The position numbers were made by a program, and so were the translations under genes. A DNA stretch of 64,000 bases from contig OY294068.1 in the NCBI GenBank assembly GCA_958510875.1, positions 172,949,411 to 173,013,410 of the forward strand, given 5' to 3'. The stretch's first letter is position 1. Every line of letters begins with the position of its first letter. Shown piece after piece: positions 1-12,379 of this stretch. The notes beneath the pieces were generated by a model. It searched no databases and was not told the DNA's origin. It saw nothing but the letters and a program-made list of their open reading frames with translations. The stretch is from Endomychus coccineus. Taxonomy: Eukaryota > Arthropoda > Insecta > Coleoptera > Endomychidae.

Positions 1-184
1 TTGGTACCGCTTGCAGTAACACGTTACTAGCAAAAACGATGGTTATTGTTAATTCAAAATTCTAAGAAGTTGTCCACAATTGTTCCGAATCAAAAAAAAA
101 ATCAATTATTATTTATGTTTGTTTATAGTAAATTATTTTGAAATTAGAACAAATTGAATAGAAATTATTCTCTATTATAAGTGA

Positions 185-1612
185 TAATAATGTACTCAAC
201 AAGAAAGCCATGAACAATTCTTCTAAACATAACAAGTTAAGTATTGTGTATTCTGATCCAGTTGATAATTCAAGACGATTATTTTAGCTATTCGATCCGG
301 TTCATATTCTCAAAGGTATAAGAAATAATTGGCTAAATTAAAAATCCATCAAATTATGCAGTATCCCAACTTTGACTCGGGAGTTGAGGACATTGTCTCA
401 TTTTATGCTTTAAAAAAATGCATGAACTAGAACATGATGAATTTTTGAAATTTGTAAATTCTTTGAATTTGAGAGCACTCTATCCTACAAATTTGGAGTT
501 GTTGAAGTAAAGGTATTGAATGCATATATTAACAGGATCTACTTCAATTTGGTTTAAATATAGAGCATTCCAAATCCACAGCCCAGTTTAATATATTATA
601 TTACCGTGGAAAATAATGAATGTGAAAGTCCCCTCAAAAGGCAACGATAAAGGGACATTTTCCAGGAACCTATCGTCAAAGGTAACTTAGAGGAAAAGCT
701 TTTAAGACATTTATTGAATTGGTTAGATTGGAAGCTCACGGAATTTTAGAAATAATTTCGTATTCTTTCAATGAGTTTATACCACATATTGTTAAGGATA
801 ATTTGAAACAGATCCATTGAAAGTCAGGCTTTTTACATTGGAAGAATAAATGGGGTGCAACTAAGGACTCCAGAAACGAAGTGGCCGATGAATTGGCCAA
901 ATGGGGTTCCTTGAGCCCCCCTGGCCCCGATTCAATGATCGGAATTTCATCGACCACCGGGCTTCACGCCTTCTGGGAGCTACTGGATAGACAGTGGCTC
1001 TCGGTCTGTCGGGGTGCCCCCGGCATGTGACAGGCGAAGTTCCACATTAGGGAGTTTGCGCCTAAACTCTCTAAAACCCTACTCTCTATGATCAGGAGAG
1101 GCCTATAACTGGTGACAGGACTCCTCACAGGAATAAACATCTACTGACAATGGTCGTTGTTGAAAACTCAGCTTGTATAGTAGATGTGTAGAGGCGCACG
1201 AAACTGCCTCTCACATCTAGCAGAATGTCCAGCACTGGCTTCTGTTAGGCCACAACTCCTCGGCAGAATACATATGCCGCTTGAAGCCATAATAGATATC
1301 AGTCCATGCAAAATCTTAGCCTTTGGCACTGCCCTAGACCTGCCTGGACTGATTCTTGTATCAAGAGGCGCACAATGGACCCAATCAAGCGGTCTAAGTG
1401 CTCCGGACTTATCTGCCCCCGTTTTTATTGATTGATCGATTGATTGAAGGACTTCGTTTAAGCAGGAAATCTTTATATATGTCCTAAACATTAAATAAAA
1501 CGTTCGTTTAACAGTCGATATTGCAGTATGTGCAGTAAAATACGGTTGAACAGCTGCAACATAGCCTCTGACTTGTGACGTCACGATCGAGCGTTGAGGC
1601 CTTGTGTATATA
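185..1612 (+). mobile_element. P-like (THAP9-type) DNA transposon relic, interrupted by a LINE
   Basis: A broken reading frame at about 185-790 resembles P-element/THAP9 transposase. The clearest stretch, near 280-345, reads FDPVHILKGIRNNWLN, matching the family's FDxVHLLKxIRNNWLN motif. Further on, around 470-510, come LYPTN-like residues, and near 600 an AQF...NVKVPSKG-like stretch. Stops and frameshifts are frequent, so no functional protein is expected. The same sequence recurs inverted at 34085-35110, including the distal part here (about 1490-1610) with TGACGTCAC. The two halves here are separated by a LINE fragment at 870-1446. The left end of the element was not identified, and the right terminal repeat seen in the other copy is diverged here. 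Confidence 0.6.
870..1446 (+). mobile_element. 5'-truncated LINE 3' end (RNase H tail and zinc-knuckle region)
   Basis: The frame encodes the end of a LINE ORF2 of the RNase H-bearing group (I/R1/Loa-like). It starts NEVADELAKWGS, the end of an RNase H domain, and later shows a terminal cysteine/histidine stretch with ETASHLAECPALASVRPQL, typical of the zinc-knuckle tail. The 3' end is a TGAT/ATTG simple tail. The direct repeat AAGGACT at 863-869 and 1447-1453 is a convincing target-site duplication, showing that the fragment inserted into the P-like element. A second copy of the family is at 19330-20295 on the other strand. Confidence 0.75.
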
Positions 1613-3388
1613 GATGATATTGATAAGGCAGGAAGAGATTAACGCTGTTCACGTTAATAAAGAAATGACTTCATTGCTGTATATTATTATAGCGTCATTG
1701 CTAGGTGTTTGTACTTAAGGGTGTTGCAGATATAGAAGTGAACTAGAGGTCTTATTCCAGGCCAGCTCTGGACGTACAGGTGCTTTGTGCGTTTTCTTAT
1801 CACGATTCCATGGTCATCATGAACGAAGTTCTTCTGTTATAAATTCGAAAGAAGAAAATCTCAGTATCCAATATCCCAAATATCTAAGAATACTCGTTAC
1901 TATTATGATGGTGATTCAATGAACTCTTAAATTTGAGCACAGAAGCTACTAGGTAGTCAGAAAATTGTTTCATTAGTATTCGATTTATATCATTCTACAA
2001 GTATTGATAATAAAACACACCATGAAGAGCATTTTCATGAATTACTAAAAATACATAAGAAAAACTTTACTATTGTCCTACTTCGATTCAGTTAGCTTCA
2101 ACTTCAGGTTCACAAAACAACTTCGTTCACGATCACGCTTAACAAACCAATTTATCCCTTTAATGTATTAAATCTAATCATTACCTCACAAGCTGCTAAC
2201 AGTTGTAAATTAATTTCAGAGCAATACTCTAATGACTAGTTGAATTCCCGAGGGCTAGAAGCCCCAAAACTCGAACAAATATACTGTCGCATACACCCCA
2301 ATGTTCGATGGAATCCCTACTTGGAAACTCAAGTCTATAACTGCAACTAAACGGGTGATTTTCCAGGGATAAATTTGAGATCTCTGGAGGGATGGAATAC
2401 ATTATAGATATTGTGATAATTCCCCCAATTTTACATTATCTTGAATGTTTTTAACTATCGATATCACGTTCGAATCAACTGAGATCTCCTAGAAGAAGCC
2501 AATACTTATAGAATGTGAACTATATTGTGATTTATTGTTTTCCTTTAGTCATTATTATTATTAGTTTATTTGAAAGCGTTCTTGAAAGTTCTCATCAGTC
2601 TTGCATAAATAATTTTGTCTTAGTTTTTCAACCAAACCAAACTCTGCGTGATGTCTATCCAATAATTTGTACACAGTTCGATGAGGTTGTTGTCTTTCGG
2701 AACACCTACATTTCCGATGTCTTGACACTGGTTCTATCGTGTTTGTAATAAAGTTTTATCATATCGCGTTTTTCCTCATTGGTAAAGTATATTTTTAACG
2801 ACACATGCTATCAAAATACTATTTACATGTGACAGATTAAAAGCCTACTATAGTATACACACTTTTTCTTTAATATTTCTGACTTTTGGGACTACAAAGG
2901 TATTTTGTGATACATCATTGAAGAGGTAATGGAAGGGGCTATTCAAAACTGCGAAAATCCAATATGAGATAAATTAAAGTTGTTGATGATTTATGAAAAA
3001 CGAGACGTGTTAAAGAATTTTCGACTTCGCGAAAAGATGAAGCTTAGAATGTTCCAATGAGGCTGTATTCATGGATTTTTCTAACATTTGAAATAACTCG
3101 TAAAAAATAAGAACGAAAACCATAAATTTCAATTTTTCCAACATATTTCCGGATCTACCAAAGAATCAACTGTTGAACGGAATATTTCCGGACTTACCGA
3201 TACGCAACTTCGCCCCGATTTAACCATTTTCGTATATCCATAGTTTCCTAGGTCTCAATGGCGAGAGGCGAATTTGAAACAAGTATAGTAAAGGGAGTAA
3301 TAATATACCGTAGAGAGAATTGTTAGAGAAATCTAGATGTTCCAATGCCATCTACCAACGAATAGAATAAGAAACCTTTGGAATACCC
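1613..3388. other. No gene recognised
   Basis: AT-rich sequence with only short open frames and no family resemblance that I can support. It may be Vsx intron or intergenic DNA. Confidence 0.5.
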
Positions 3389-3625
3389 ATGATTGACTCG
3401 CAGATTTCTCGCACTCTCAAGAAGAAATTAAATGTGGCAAAGATAATAAGTACTAATGAGTGGTATACGGTTAAGAACTATTGGGTTGTGATGTCACTGG
3501 TCGGCCTAGAGAAACTGGAAGAATGGAATCGACTTCCGCAAGAAACCATCAAAGGTATATTTCGCAGCATGCCATGGATGATGCAGGCTATAGTTAGAGC
3601 TAGAGGAGGGAAAGCTAAGTGCTGA
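3389..3625 (+). pseudogene. Tc1-like transposase C-terminal remnant
   Basis: The last part of this 78-codon frame, about residues 43-78, reads EEWNRLPQETIKGIF, SMPWMMQAIVRARGG and a short tail. This matches the C-terminal signature of Tc1-family transposases (W..IPQETI...L..SMPRR..AVI.ARGG). The first 40 residues do not clearly match, and the DDE catalytic domain is not visible upstream, so only the tail of an old copy remains. No terminal inverted repeats were identified around it. Confidence 0.5.
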
Positions 3626-4394
3626 ATTGTTATTATGTTGCCCTTTATTAATGTTTATTGTTTTACTGCTGCTTTTTCCTCATTACATGTTATAACCAAA
3701 ATCAGAAAACTTCCTTCATGCTCTTTTGTAAAGCTTAATAATTTATTTGATATCGTACAACACAATGCAATATTTTTGTCCGTGAGGATATATAAAGATG
3801 TAAAGAATATCTTAAGTTAGTTTATGTCCTACAATTTTTAAAATTACTAAAATGATATCAATAAAACTTTGATCAGTGTCTTTGCTCAGCAAATAACAGG
3901 GATTTATGAATGATAACATTTAGCTTCGTAGAATCAAATGTTTTCAAATATAAATAAGCATTCCCAACTCAACATTTTCTTAGATACATCCACTATTGGT
4001 TTTGGGTCATCATAAACTAGATGAAATGAATAGCAGAATAGCTTTGACTTTCCATCTAAAAAGCTGGCGAAATAGATAACGTTATCCCAACATCATTGAT
4101 CAACAAACACCAACGTCAGTTTTGCTAACTTTTCGTAAATCCTAAAATAGCGAATATACTTTTATGGTGCTCCTATTTGCATTTTGAAAATGTAAAGTAC
4201 TTCCAATGTTGGTACGAATGCTGTAAATAAGTAACAGGTAACTCCATTACGCGAATTAAAATTCTCCAATCATGTAAACGTAATGATTTGATTTCGCAGG
4301 AACATATTAAGCAGGAGATATTCATTACCAAGACCCATTTGTTGTCAATCGGAATTAATTTCTGGAGAGTTAACAACTAACATTATTACATTTG

Positions 4395-4870
4395 TGTCCA
4401 GATGACGCTACTTAATTGGAAACTATTGGAATAATTAATTGCGCGTAGTAATTTAAAAGATTTGCGAAGTGTCAATAGGTTTTGCAAATATAAATGGAGC
4501 GAAGCGTTCAAACGCAAAATAAAATTCATTTTCGGTTGAATTATCCAATTATTAACTGTACACACGCCGTTTCATTGTATTTAGTTTATTTGTAGCTGGT
4601 TGTCAAAAACATTCTCGTTGTTGTCATCGTGCTCTAGCACAAAATCCACCCTTACTGATTCGTGTTATAAGGGTGGGAGAGGAATAACATTTTTTGCAGC
4701 GAATAAAGCATCCGCGATTGATCTGTCAACAGCAATTTGCAACTATATCGAATCGCAGTGTGGTGCCTTTACCTATACAAATTGCTAGCTCGAATTATTG
4801 AGCACTTTTCGACGAAAATATCAAAACGAAACGATTCGCGTCGAATAAAATCTCGAGCATTTAAAGTGTC
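4395..4870. promoter_or_regulatory. Candidate noncoding regulatory block with homeodomain-type sites
   Basis: This stretch is less degenerate in composition than its surroundings and has several homeodomain-core motifs close together: TTAATTGG near 4412, AATAATTAATTG near 4431-4442, TAATTT near 4450, and CCAATTATT near 4545. It lies in the probable long downstream intron or flank of Vsx. The 62-codon frame inside it has no family resemblance. Enhancer function is a guess from motif clustering only. Confidence 0.2.
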
Positions 4871-5172
4871 GTGGTTTTAAATAATGATTAGGTTTATTTA
4901 CACATTCTGTTAATATCTGAGTATACCTTGCGAGTCCACCTACAAAACGTTCCAAAAACATCTGTGAATGGATTATTAAAAGTTACAAAGTAAATTTAGG
5001 AAATGTTATTTATCTGAAATGCAATCATTAATTCCATCATTGTCGAATATGGGAAATTATGTGAAGGAAGAATCAGATAAGACCAATTATTATTTCCAAA
5101 CTTGAAGTCACCAATACTATAGTTCAGAAGAACTAAAGGTGGATGTTAAAAATACCACTTGCAAGAAAACTA

Positions 5173-6787
5173 CTAGTCGCGAAAACGAAGCACTAAAAAC
5201 GACCAAAACCAAAAAAACACCGATTCTGTCGCGATATTCGTGTTCAGCAACCCCAAAAACCCCCGAGTAACGAGTTTGGACTGATTATATAACGAATTCC
5301 TCGAAAACTCAGGGAGACGACGGGGATACCGTTCACCGTGGGCACCAGGTACCTCGGAGACCGATTCTGTTGCGATATTCGTGTTCAGCGACCCCAAAAA
5401 CACCCCGAGTAAAGAGTTTGGACTGATTATATAACGAATTTCCCGAAAACTCAGGGAGACGACGGGGATACCGTTCACCCTGGGCACCAGGTACCTCGGA
5501 GACCGATTCTGTTGCGATATTCGTGTTCAGCGACTTCAAAAAACCCCCGAGTAACGAGTTTGGACTGATTATATAACGAATTTCCCGAAAACTCAGGGAG
5601 ACGACGGGGATACCGTTCACCCTGGGCACCAGATACCTCGAAGACCGATTCTGTTGCGATATTCGTGTTCAGCGACCCCAAAAAACCCCCGAGTAACGAG
5701 TTTGGACTGATTATATAACGAATTCCTCGAAAACTCAGGAAGACGACGGGGATACCGTTCACCGTGAGCACCAGGTACCTCGGAGACCGATTATGTTGCG
5801 ATATTCGTCTTCAGTGACCTCAAAAACCCCCCGAGTAAAGAGTTTGGACTGATTATATAACGAATTTCCCGAAAACTCAGGGAGACGACGGGGATACCGT
5901 TCACCCTGGGCACCAGGTACCTCGAAGACCGATTCTGTTGCGATATTCGTGTTCAGCGACTTCAAAAAACCTCCGAGTAACGAGTTTGGACTGATTATAT
6001 AACGAATTTCCCGAAAACTCAGGGAGACGACGGGGATACCGTTCACCCTGGGCACCAGATACCTCGAAGACCGATTCTGTTGCGATATTCGTGTTCAGCG
6101 ACCCCAAAAAACCCCCGAGTAACGAGTTTGGACTGATTATATAACGAATTCCTCGAAAACTCAGGAAGACGACGGGGATACCGTTCACCGTGGGCACCAG
6201 GTACCTCGGAGACCGATTATGTTGCGATATTCGTGTTCAGCGACCTCAAAAACCCCCCGAGTAAAGAGTTTGGACTGATTATATAACGAATTTCCCGAAA
6301 ACTCAGGGAGACAACGGGGATACCGTTCACCCTGGGCACCAGGTACCTCGGAGACCGATTCTGTTGCGATATTCGTGTTCAGCGACCCCAAAAAACCCCC
6401 GAGTAACGAGTTTGGACTGATTATATAACGAATTTCCCGAAAACTCAGGGAGACGACGGGGATACCGTTCACCCTCGGCACCAGGTACCTCGGAGACCAA
6501 TTCTGTCGCGATATTCGTGTTCAGCGACCCCAAAAACTCCCGAGTAACGAGTTTTGGAATTATTTTCATCACTAATATCCGAATTGTGAATTTAGTATTT
6601 ACGGTCAATTTAAAATGCAATTATAAAATGCATATTACTTATGCAGATTGCCTATTTTCAATTTCTTATAAATCAATTTAGGTCACAAAGTTTCCTGAAG
6701 CTCTAACGAATCGAATGCACAAAACCGCATTCAAATTCGTTTTACTGTTCAAATTTTTCGAACTTTAGTGCTTCGTTTCCGCGACTG
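5173..6787. mobile_element. TIR-bounded element filled by a 142-bp tandem array
   Basis: The left end contains AGTCGCGAAAACGAAGC at about 5175. The right end, near 6765-6786, contains its inverse with one mismatch, followed by TG and TA. A TA precedes the left repeat at 5171-5172 and follows the right at 6788-6789, suggesting a TA target duplication as in Tc1/mariner-type elements. The left terminus appears to have one extra base. Between the ends lies the tandem array (5220-6556) and about 230 bp of unique sequence. No transposase is present, so this would be a non-autonomous element. Confidence 0.55.
5220..6556. repeat. 142-bp tandem repeat, about 9.4 copies, with 426-bp higher-order period
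   Basis: Units begin CCGATTCTG at 5220, 5361, 5503, 5645, 5787, 5929, 6071, 6213 and 6355, with a truncated unit from 6497. Variants cycle in threes. Units 1, 4 and 7 have AATTCCTCG. Units 2, 5 and 8 have GAGTAAAGAG. Units 3 and 6 have GCGACTTCAAAA. This gives a 426-bp trimer. The long antisense open frames across it follow from the repeat lacking stops, and frame is lost every 142 bp, so I do not call them genes. Confidence 0.9.
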
Positions 6788-6819
6788 TACCGTGCCCAAA
6801 ACAATACAGTTCCTATTTT

Positions 6820-6946
6820 CACCACTACAAAGCGATTTGCAAAATTTCAAATTCGTGCGACCAATTGGAACGGCGAAAATATACGCACACACATACATCA
6901 TTTCAAAAATAGTCTAGATCGATTCAAAAAAGGTCATTTGTAACAA
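6820..6946. repeat. Interspersed repeat copy, related to 8195-8420
   Basis: This shares ordered blocks with the inverse of 8195-8420: AAAGCGATTTGCAAAATTTC, then CGACCAAT, then TCTAGATCGATTCA. The two are inverted copies of one unnamed repeat family. No coding content is visible. Confidence 0.5.
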
Positions 6947-6964
6947 TTGTTTTTTTGTACTTGG

Positions 6965-7260
6965 ACTACACGAGAGGGAAACCTATAATGTTCGAGGAAC
7001 AGCGTGTGAGCAGGCGGTGGAATGTTGGGAGAGGAGATAGGCATTCGAATTTTGTTTGAAGGCTTGGAGGTTATAGTGGAGGATAGAAAAATGAAGTCTT
7101 GTGTGAGGGGTGACTATAGTTTGAGGTGTCTAGTTCGCCTATCTGGAATCTCTCGTGGTAGAACAACATACGAGATTTCTGATGAACATCGACCATGCAA
7201 ATATCTATAGAAAAGGGAGAGATCTTCCACCTTTTACGATGTTCTAGAAAGGACAATGAA
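6965..7260 (-). pseudogene. LINE ORF2 C-terminal fragment
   Basis: The minus strand matches two other pieces in this window (46780-46950 and 49150-49500). The best preserved of these ends in a LWKSLPSAVFPYAYTLQTFK-like tail, characteristic of insect Jockey/RTE-type reverse transcriptase C-termini. This copy retains the downstream part (NSNAYLISSPNIPP-like) and the 3' boundary CTCTCGTGTAGTC, with frameshifts. It is a dead 3' end. Confidence 0.55.
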
Positions 7261-8194
7261 CTCGCAAGTGTGACATCATCAATCAGACGAAAACTTTCTC
7301 TTCTAAATAGAATATTTGTGTTGTTCCATACTTGAGGTTCTTATAAATTCTGGTCAGATGAAATCCTCTAGTACCTAAACAATATTTCAGAAAATAAACT
7401 AAATTTAATAATCGGATCAGAGCATGAAACAAGAAATTATTATCATTATAAAGAAGATGGAGTATTTACTATTCGATTTGATTGCTAAAGATATTAATGG
7501 AGTTGCCAACAGAATCAAAAAATATTGTACACGCAGAAAAACGATTATTACTTATACTGCTAGGAGAACTTCTCCAACATATTCAAATGTCCCCCCATCG
7601 AATACGCAAAAAAAGTCTCGCATACAGGATGCTCGGAAAGTTTCCTATCAACATGGTCCCCAAAATCTTTCCTGTGGGTGCTATAGCCCCTCAAAAATTA
7701 TACCTGGAATTTGTTTTTCTAAATTTGGAACAAAGGGAATTTTTAGTATGAGAAATTGACTGGTTTCATAAAAATGCACAATGTTTTGAGCTAAATCTCG
7801 AATACAATATTTCGAATAATTCTGCACACGAAAGTTATTCTTCATGAAAAGTCATATGAGGAGCATTTCCCGAGGAAACGCTCATAGAAAGTATGGTACC
7901 CGGTGTAAAAAATTCGTTAATTAAAAATAAATTCATCAAAGAAGTTGTCCAATCGACAAACATTCCGATTGGTTGATTGTATGAAGAAGCGAAAAAGTGG
8001 ATTACTTACATGTTTCAAGAAATGACAGACATGCATTTTATGTTTGGTGAAGCTGATGGTATCCAGAAGATTAAGATAGGTTTCCTGGTACACCTTACAT
8101 ATTTTTACTTCCCACAATATACATAGTTTATAGTATAAGGGAAGTATTGTGATCGTCCCAAAAAATTTTTCGGTATGTCCGCGGATATATCCTT
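7261..8194. other. No gene recognised
   Basis: Short overlapping open frames at 7424-7759 and an antisense frame at 7917-8117 have no recognisable motif. Nothing else was seen. Confidence 0.4.
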
Positions 8195-8420
8195 TTTGAG
8201 CATTTCTGAATCGATCTAGATTATTTTTGACATTTTGTCTGTGTTCGCGTTCGTGAGTAACCTACTGTGGAGACGATTGCGCCGTTCGTATTGGTCGTAT
8301 GGATTTGAAATTTTGCAGATCGCTTTAAAGTGGAGAAAGTAGCTATTTTGGGCTTGGTAGCCCTGTTTCAAGTGATATTTTTGACATCCATCTTATAGTA
8401 TTTCATTGATCCATAATGTC
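8195..8420. repeat. Interspersed repeat copy, inverse of 6820-6946
   Basis: Read on the minus strand, this contains AAAGCGATCTGCAAAATTTC, CGACCAAT and TCTAGATCGATTCA in the same order as the copy at 6820. Confidence 0.5.
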
Positions 8421-8529
8421 AACCTTGTTCTTCTGGTTATAAATATATATCATACTCACATATTCAATTTGCTGGAACGTCCAAAATTCTCATTTTAAGG
8501 TTGACCAAAATGACAGAGTCGATCACTCA

Positions 8530-9800
8530 GCTCGCTGGAGTCGAGGTAAATGGCAATCTGCTAAATTGGTTTGAATATTATGTGACTGATCCTTGTCAAG
8601 CGATAACAGTCGGTAAATAGTCACAAATCAGAATTTCGCCAAATAACCTCTGGAGTGCCTCAAGGATCACATCTAGCGCCACTCTTATTTAATATTTATT
8701 TTAATGATATACCCCAATGCTTTCGATTCACCAATTTTTTAATGTATGCGGATGATCCAAAAATATACCATTCAATTTCTGATGTTGGCGACATCACGCT
8801 AATGCAGCAGGATATCTGAATTTCGAAAAGTGTCACCACATTTCGTTTGGACGCGGAAAGAACAGTCTAAATCAATCATATCAAATATCTTCCCATCCCT
8901 TACAAACTGTCACAGAAATAAAGGATTTAGGAATAATATTCGATTCTAAAATGCTTTTCGATAAACATATATTTTACATTTCTAAAAAGGCTTATAAAAT
9001 GTTAGGTTTCAAAATGAGAACTTGTCGTGAATTTGAGAATATTCAGACTCTCCGTACTCCCTATATGTCATACGTCAATAGTGTTTTTAGTTATGGTTCT
9101 GTAATATGGAACCCTGGATACGACATTTATATAAATAAAATTGAACGGATTCAGAATATACTCATAGATTAATAAAAAATGCTTGCCATTCAACCCCAAC
9201 AATCGTATCTACGTTCGGAATGAACTGAACATATTAACACTAGCGAATAAAAGCAAAATTTCAGACGTGAAGTTCCTCTTTAAAGTCATAAATAAATTAG
9301 TTGATTCGCCTGCTACCCTTAGTAACATTTATTTTAATGCTCCTACATATATTTACTAGGCATCAGCATCCATTCCGTTATGAAAAATCTTAAACAAATT
9401 ATTTTTTGAACTCTCCAATGTATAGATATCATACAATACGCTATCAAATTCTATCTCTATTGATATTTTCTGTTAGTCTTTTTCAAAGTTTTCCTACATC
9501 TTGAAAAAACATTTTTTTGCTTCACAGACTTAATCGTTATTTATGTATATATATTGTATAATTGTATAATTGTATTAGTGTGTTTCTAATTTTTCTTTTT
9601 TTTATTTTGTTTTCTTTCACTATGCATGTACTCAATTCATTACTTGTATTCTTTATTGATTTTTATATCTATCATCAATTTTGTAACTCCTTTTAGAATT
9701 CTATAGATTCACTACATAGAGAAATTACCTTTCTGTGAATACTATTTTTGGGTTAGTCCCGTTTGTATTCCTACTTTATAAATAAATAAAATAAATAAAT
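8530..9800 (+). mobile_element. 5'-truncated Jockey/CR1-type LINE
   Basis: The sequence carries the second half of a reverse transcriptase, broken by frameshifts. SGVPQGSHLAPLLFNIYFND (motif B, near 8650) is followed by FLMYADDPKIYHS (catalytic motif C, near 8735-8775). The thumb region then reads EIKDLGIIFDSKMLFDKH and YGSVIWNPGYDIYINKIERI at 8915-9170, with an LNILTLANKSKISDVKFLFK-like tail after that. The 3' end is an AATAAATAAAATAAATAAAT tail at about 9780-9800. The endonuclease and fingers are missing, as expected for 5' truncation. It is not functional. Confidence 0.85.
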
Positions 9801-12379
9801 TATATCTCAGCTTCATTGTATCATTTGTATCCTTCAAATGATATGTAAGGAACTGAAAATTGCTTCACAATTTTGCTTTCAAAAAATAATTTTAAAGAAA
9901 ATAAAATGAAAATCTAAATCTCTACCTACTTGTTTTCTCAAATTAGGAAGATAAACGAATCTCCTACATGGTGCCATCATGTTGCCTTGTAATCCGCAAG
10001 GTTTAGCCACAAAATGAGAAAAAAAAACCTTTCGATGGCATAGGGTATCTTAACAATTGCCAACACCAATGAACATTTTCACCAGGTTTGGTAGGGTTAA
10101 CTTTCACTCCATTTTCGGTTCAATCAACTGGGTCGGCCTGATAAACCGACACTATAAAAAATGATGGCACATGATGGAAGTGTATTAGAATGGCATGCTT
10201 TTCAAGTAACCGCAACATGGAAAGGGTTAACCTCCAGTCAAAAAAAAATTGCGGAGACTGTATCTCGAGATCTAGCAGCCGGCGACAATTCGGTCTGTTT
10301 GATGAATTGGTCACTGAACCGTCCTCTAACGATAAACCATAGTGCCATCGGGTTAATGTTCAAACCATCAATATCGCTCTGGCTCCTAGACTATAATAGA
10401 TTTTTGAGAACGAAATAATATATATGCCTATCTAACAAATACGATCATTGAGCTTGGGTTAGTATTACTACTAAATTCCTATATTAATGTTAGATTAGAT
10501 TTATTCGGGGATATTAGGCAGTGATTTTATGCGCGCGGTGTATTTTAGTAGTTAATACACAAACTTCCAACTCCTCCCTCAACTTTGTTCGTTGAGAGAG
10601 TAGTGCTCAAAGTTGGCGGAGATAAAACCACATTATCCAGGAAGTTTATGATTTATTACAATTCTAATATACATTCTACATTAGTCGTAATAACACTATT
10701 CTCTGCATGAAAACAAATTTATTATCAGTACCTAAGTATACCTAACCAGCCTTCATGCCAATTTCATGAGGACTGTATACATCATTGACTCAGAAATTTG
10801 TTTTGAAATGTTGTTAAAGGCGTTAGCGAGGGTGAATGTGCTGAATCAGAAACAAGTGTACAGGCAATTGTCACGCACAAATTTGAATATACGAAAGTGC
10901 AAATAAGTTTTGATGGAAATAAAAGTGATTGGTGCGACAAAGGCGTAAACTTAACGAGTTTACATCAAGAGTAAAGAAGTCTCGTCAACAATTTGCATTT
11001 TACCTCGTCTTAATTAAATTAAACTCGTAAAGATAGCTCGTCGACGGAGCGCATAGTTGGCAAGAATTTTACTAACGAAGTAATTATGTTGCTGCTAATA
11101 GAGCGCTATGAAGTTGTGCAAGTTGTGTTCTGACGTTCAGTTGTTTAACGCGACTAATGACGTAACTTGAGAGAAACGACTGCTTTTAATGAACCAAACT
11201 CGCTTTTAGTTGTTTGTAAGTAATTGGTAATAATTGTTAAATCTATTTGCTTATCTGTAACGCAGTGGGTTTCATTCTCCTCATTATCAGACTTTCTATC
11301 GTTTATATTCCCGAAATATTTATTGTAACTTGATAAATATCCATCTCTCTAATTACATTGTTATATATCATACTTAGACAGATGCTACCAGGGAATATTA
11401 ATTTGATATACCTGGATGGGATGGGATCCTCCACTAATGTCAATATTTCCGCCAAGTATCTGATGGAGTATAGATACCTATTGGGGTTTGACAATGACAT
11501 TTCCATTCAAATCGGTTCGAAAATATTGTACATTCACATAAAATAGATTTTAATTCAATGTGATAAAATAGGTGTAGCTAATCGTGGGATGAGGCACTTC
11601 CGTATATGTATAATTAATAATTATACGAATAACTTAACTTATTCAAACATGACGCAACGATTCTACCGAGTTCGTTCGATTGCTGTTTTCTGAAACGAGG
11701 CTTACCAAAAGATATTTCTCCATTCACAAAATGTGCATGGAATAAAATCTGCAAATAAATAGCTACAATAATGTCTTCGAAGAAGTGGTGCCCCCAAGTC
11801 TCTTTGGGTGAATGAATTGAGTGGTGAGGTATAGGATTATGAAGTGAATAATAACAATATTCTTCATATCATACACATGCTAGATTATCGGGATTCCTTC
11901 TGTATTGGATTATATCTATTCTCGAGCAAAATAATTCGACCCGATCTCTGAACCTATGATGAGATTGTTCTTTCTCTTTATGTTTTCTGATTCCATTCGG
12001 GTCATCAAGCATCAATTTCCAATAAATGTGGTAGTAATGTTATCATATTATGTTCTTGCTTTACTCATGAGGATCATGAGGCACTCCATTTGAGCAAAAC
12101 AGTTTGCATAAATGTTAGGGCCTTTGTACCTATACTAGTTGTCACCAGACCCAAGCGTTTTGCACTGATTAGAATATTTTGTCGGATGCATTCGTTGCGT
12201 GCTTCATCGGCGCAGCTTTTAACGCCATATCTTGTTTCTGCTGATCAATTAGCTCTAACGGTTCGGTAAAAAAAACTGTGGATCCCACCAGAAATAAAAA
12301 AGGCTTCAGATATTTTGAGAGATATACAGATATAGATGTAAAGTGGCTTCCAATAATGTGATACAGATGATGATATTTA
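9801..12379. other. No gene recognised
   Basis: About 2.6 kb without a supported gene. Frames at 10161-10418 and 11303-11546 lack recognisable motifs. The segment 10880-11180 is richer in non-AT words and has a CTTAATTAAATTAA homeodomain-like block and a GTAATTATG site. It could be a conserved noncoding block in the Vsx flank or intron, but this is speculative. Confidence 0.35.

Noticed and set aside
5173..6620. Seven overlapping antisense frames of about 98 codons with related peptides (MPRVNGIPVVSLSFRE...)
   Set aside because: They are translations of the 142-bp satellite. The unit length is not a multiple of three, so no long protein continues, and the frames exist only because the repeat lacks stops.
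10161..10418. 85-codon plus-strand frame containing TSSQKKIAETVSRDLAAGD
   Set aside because: No motif or family resemblance, and no supporting splice or repeat context.
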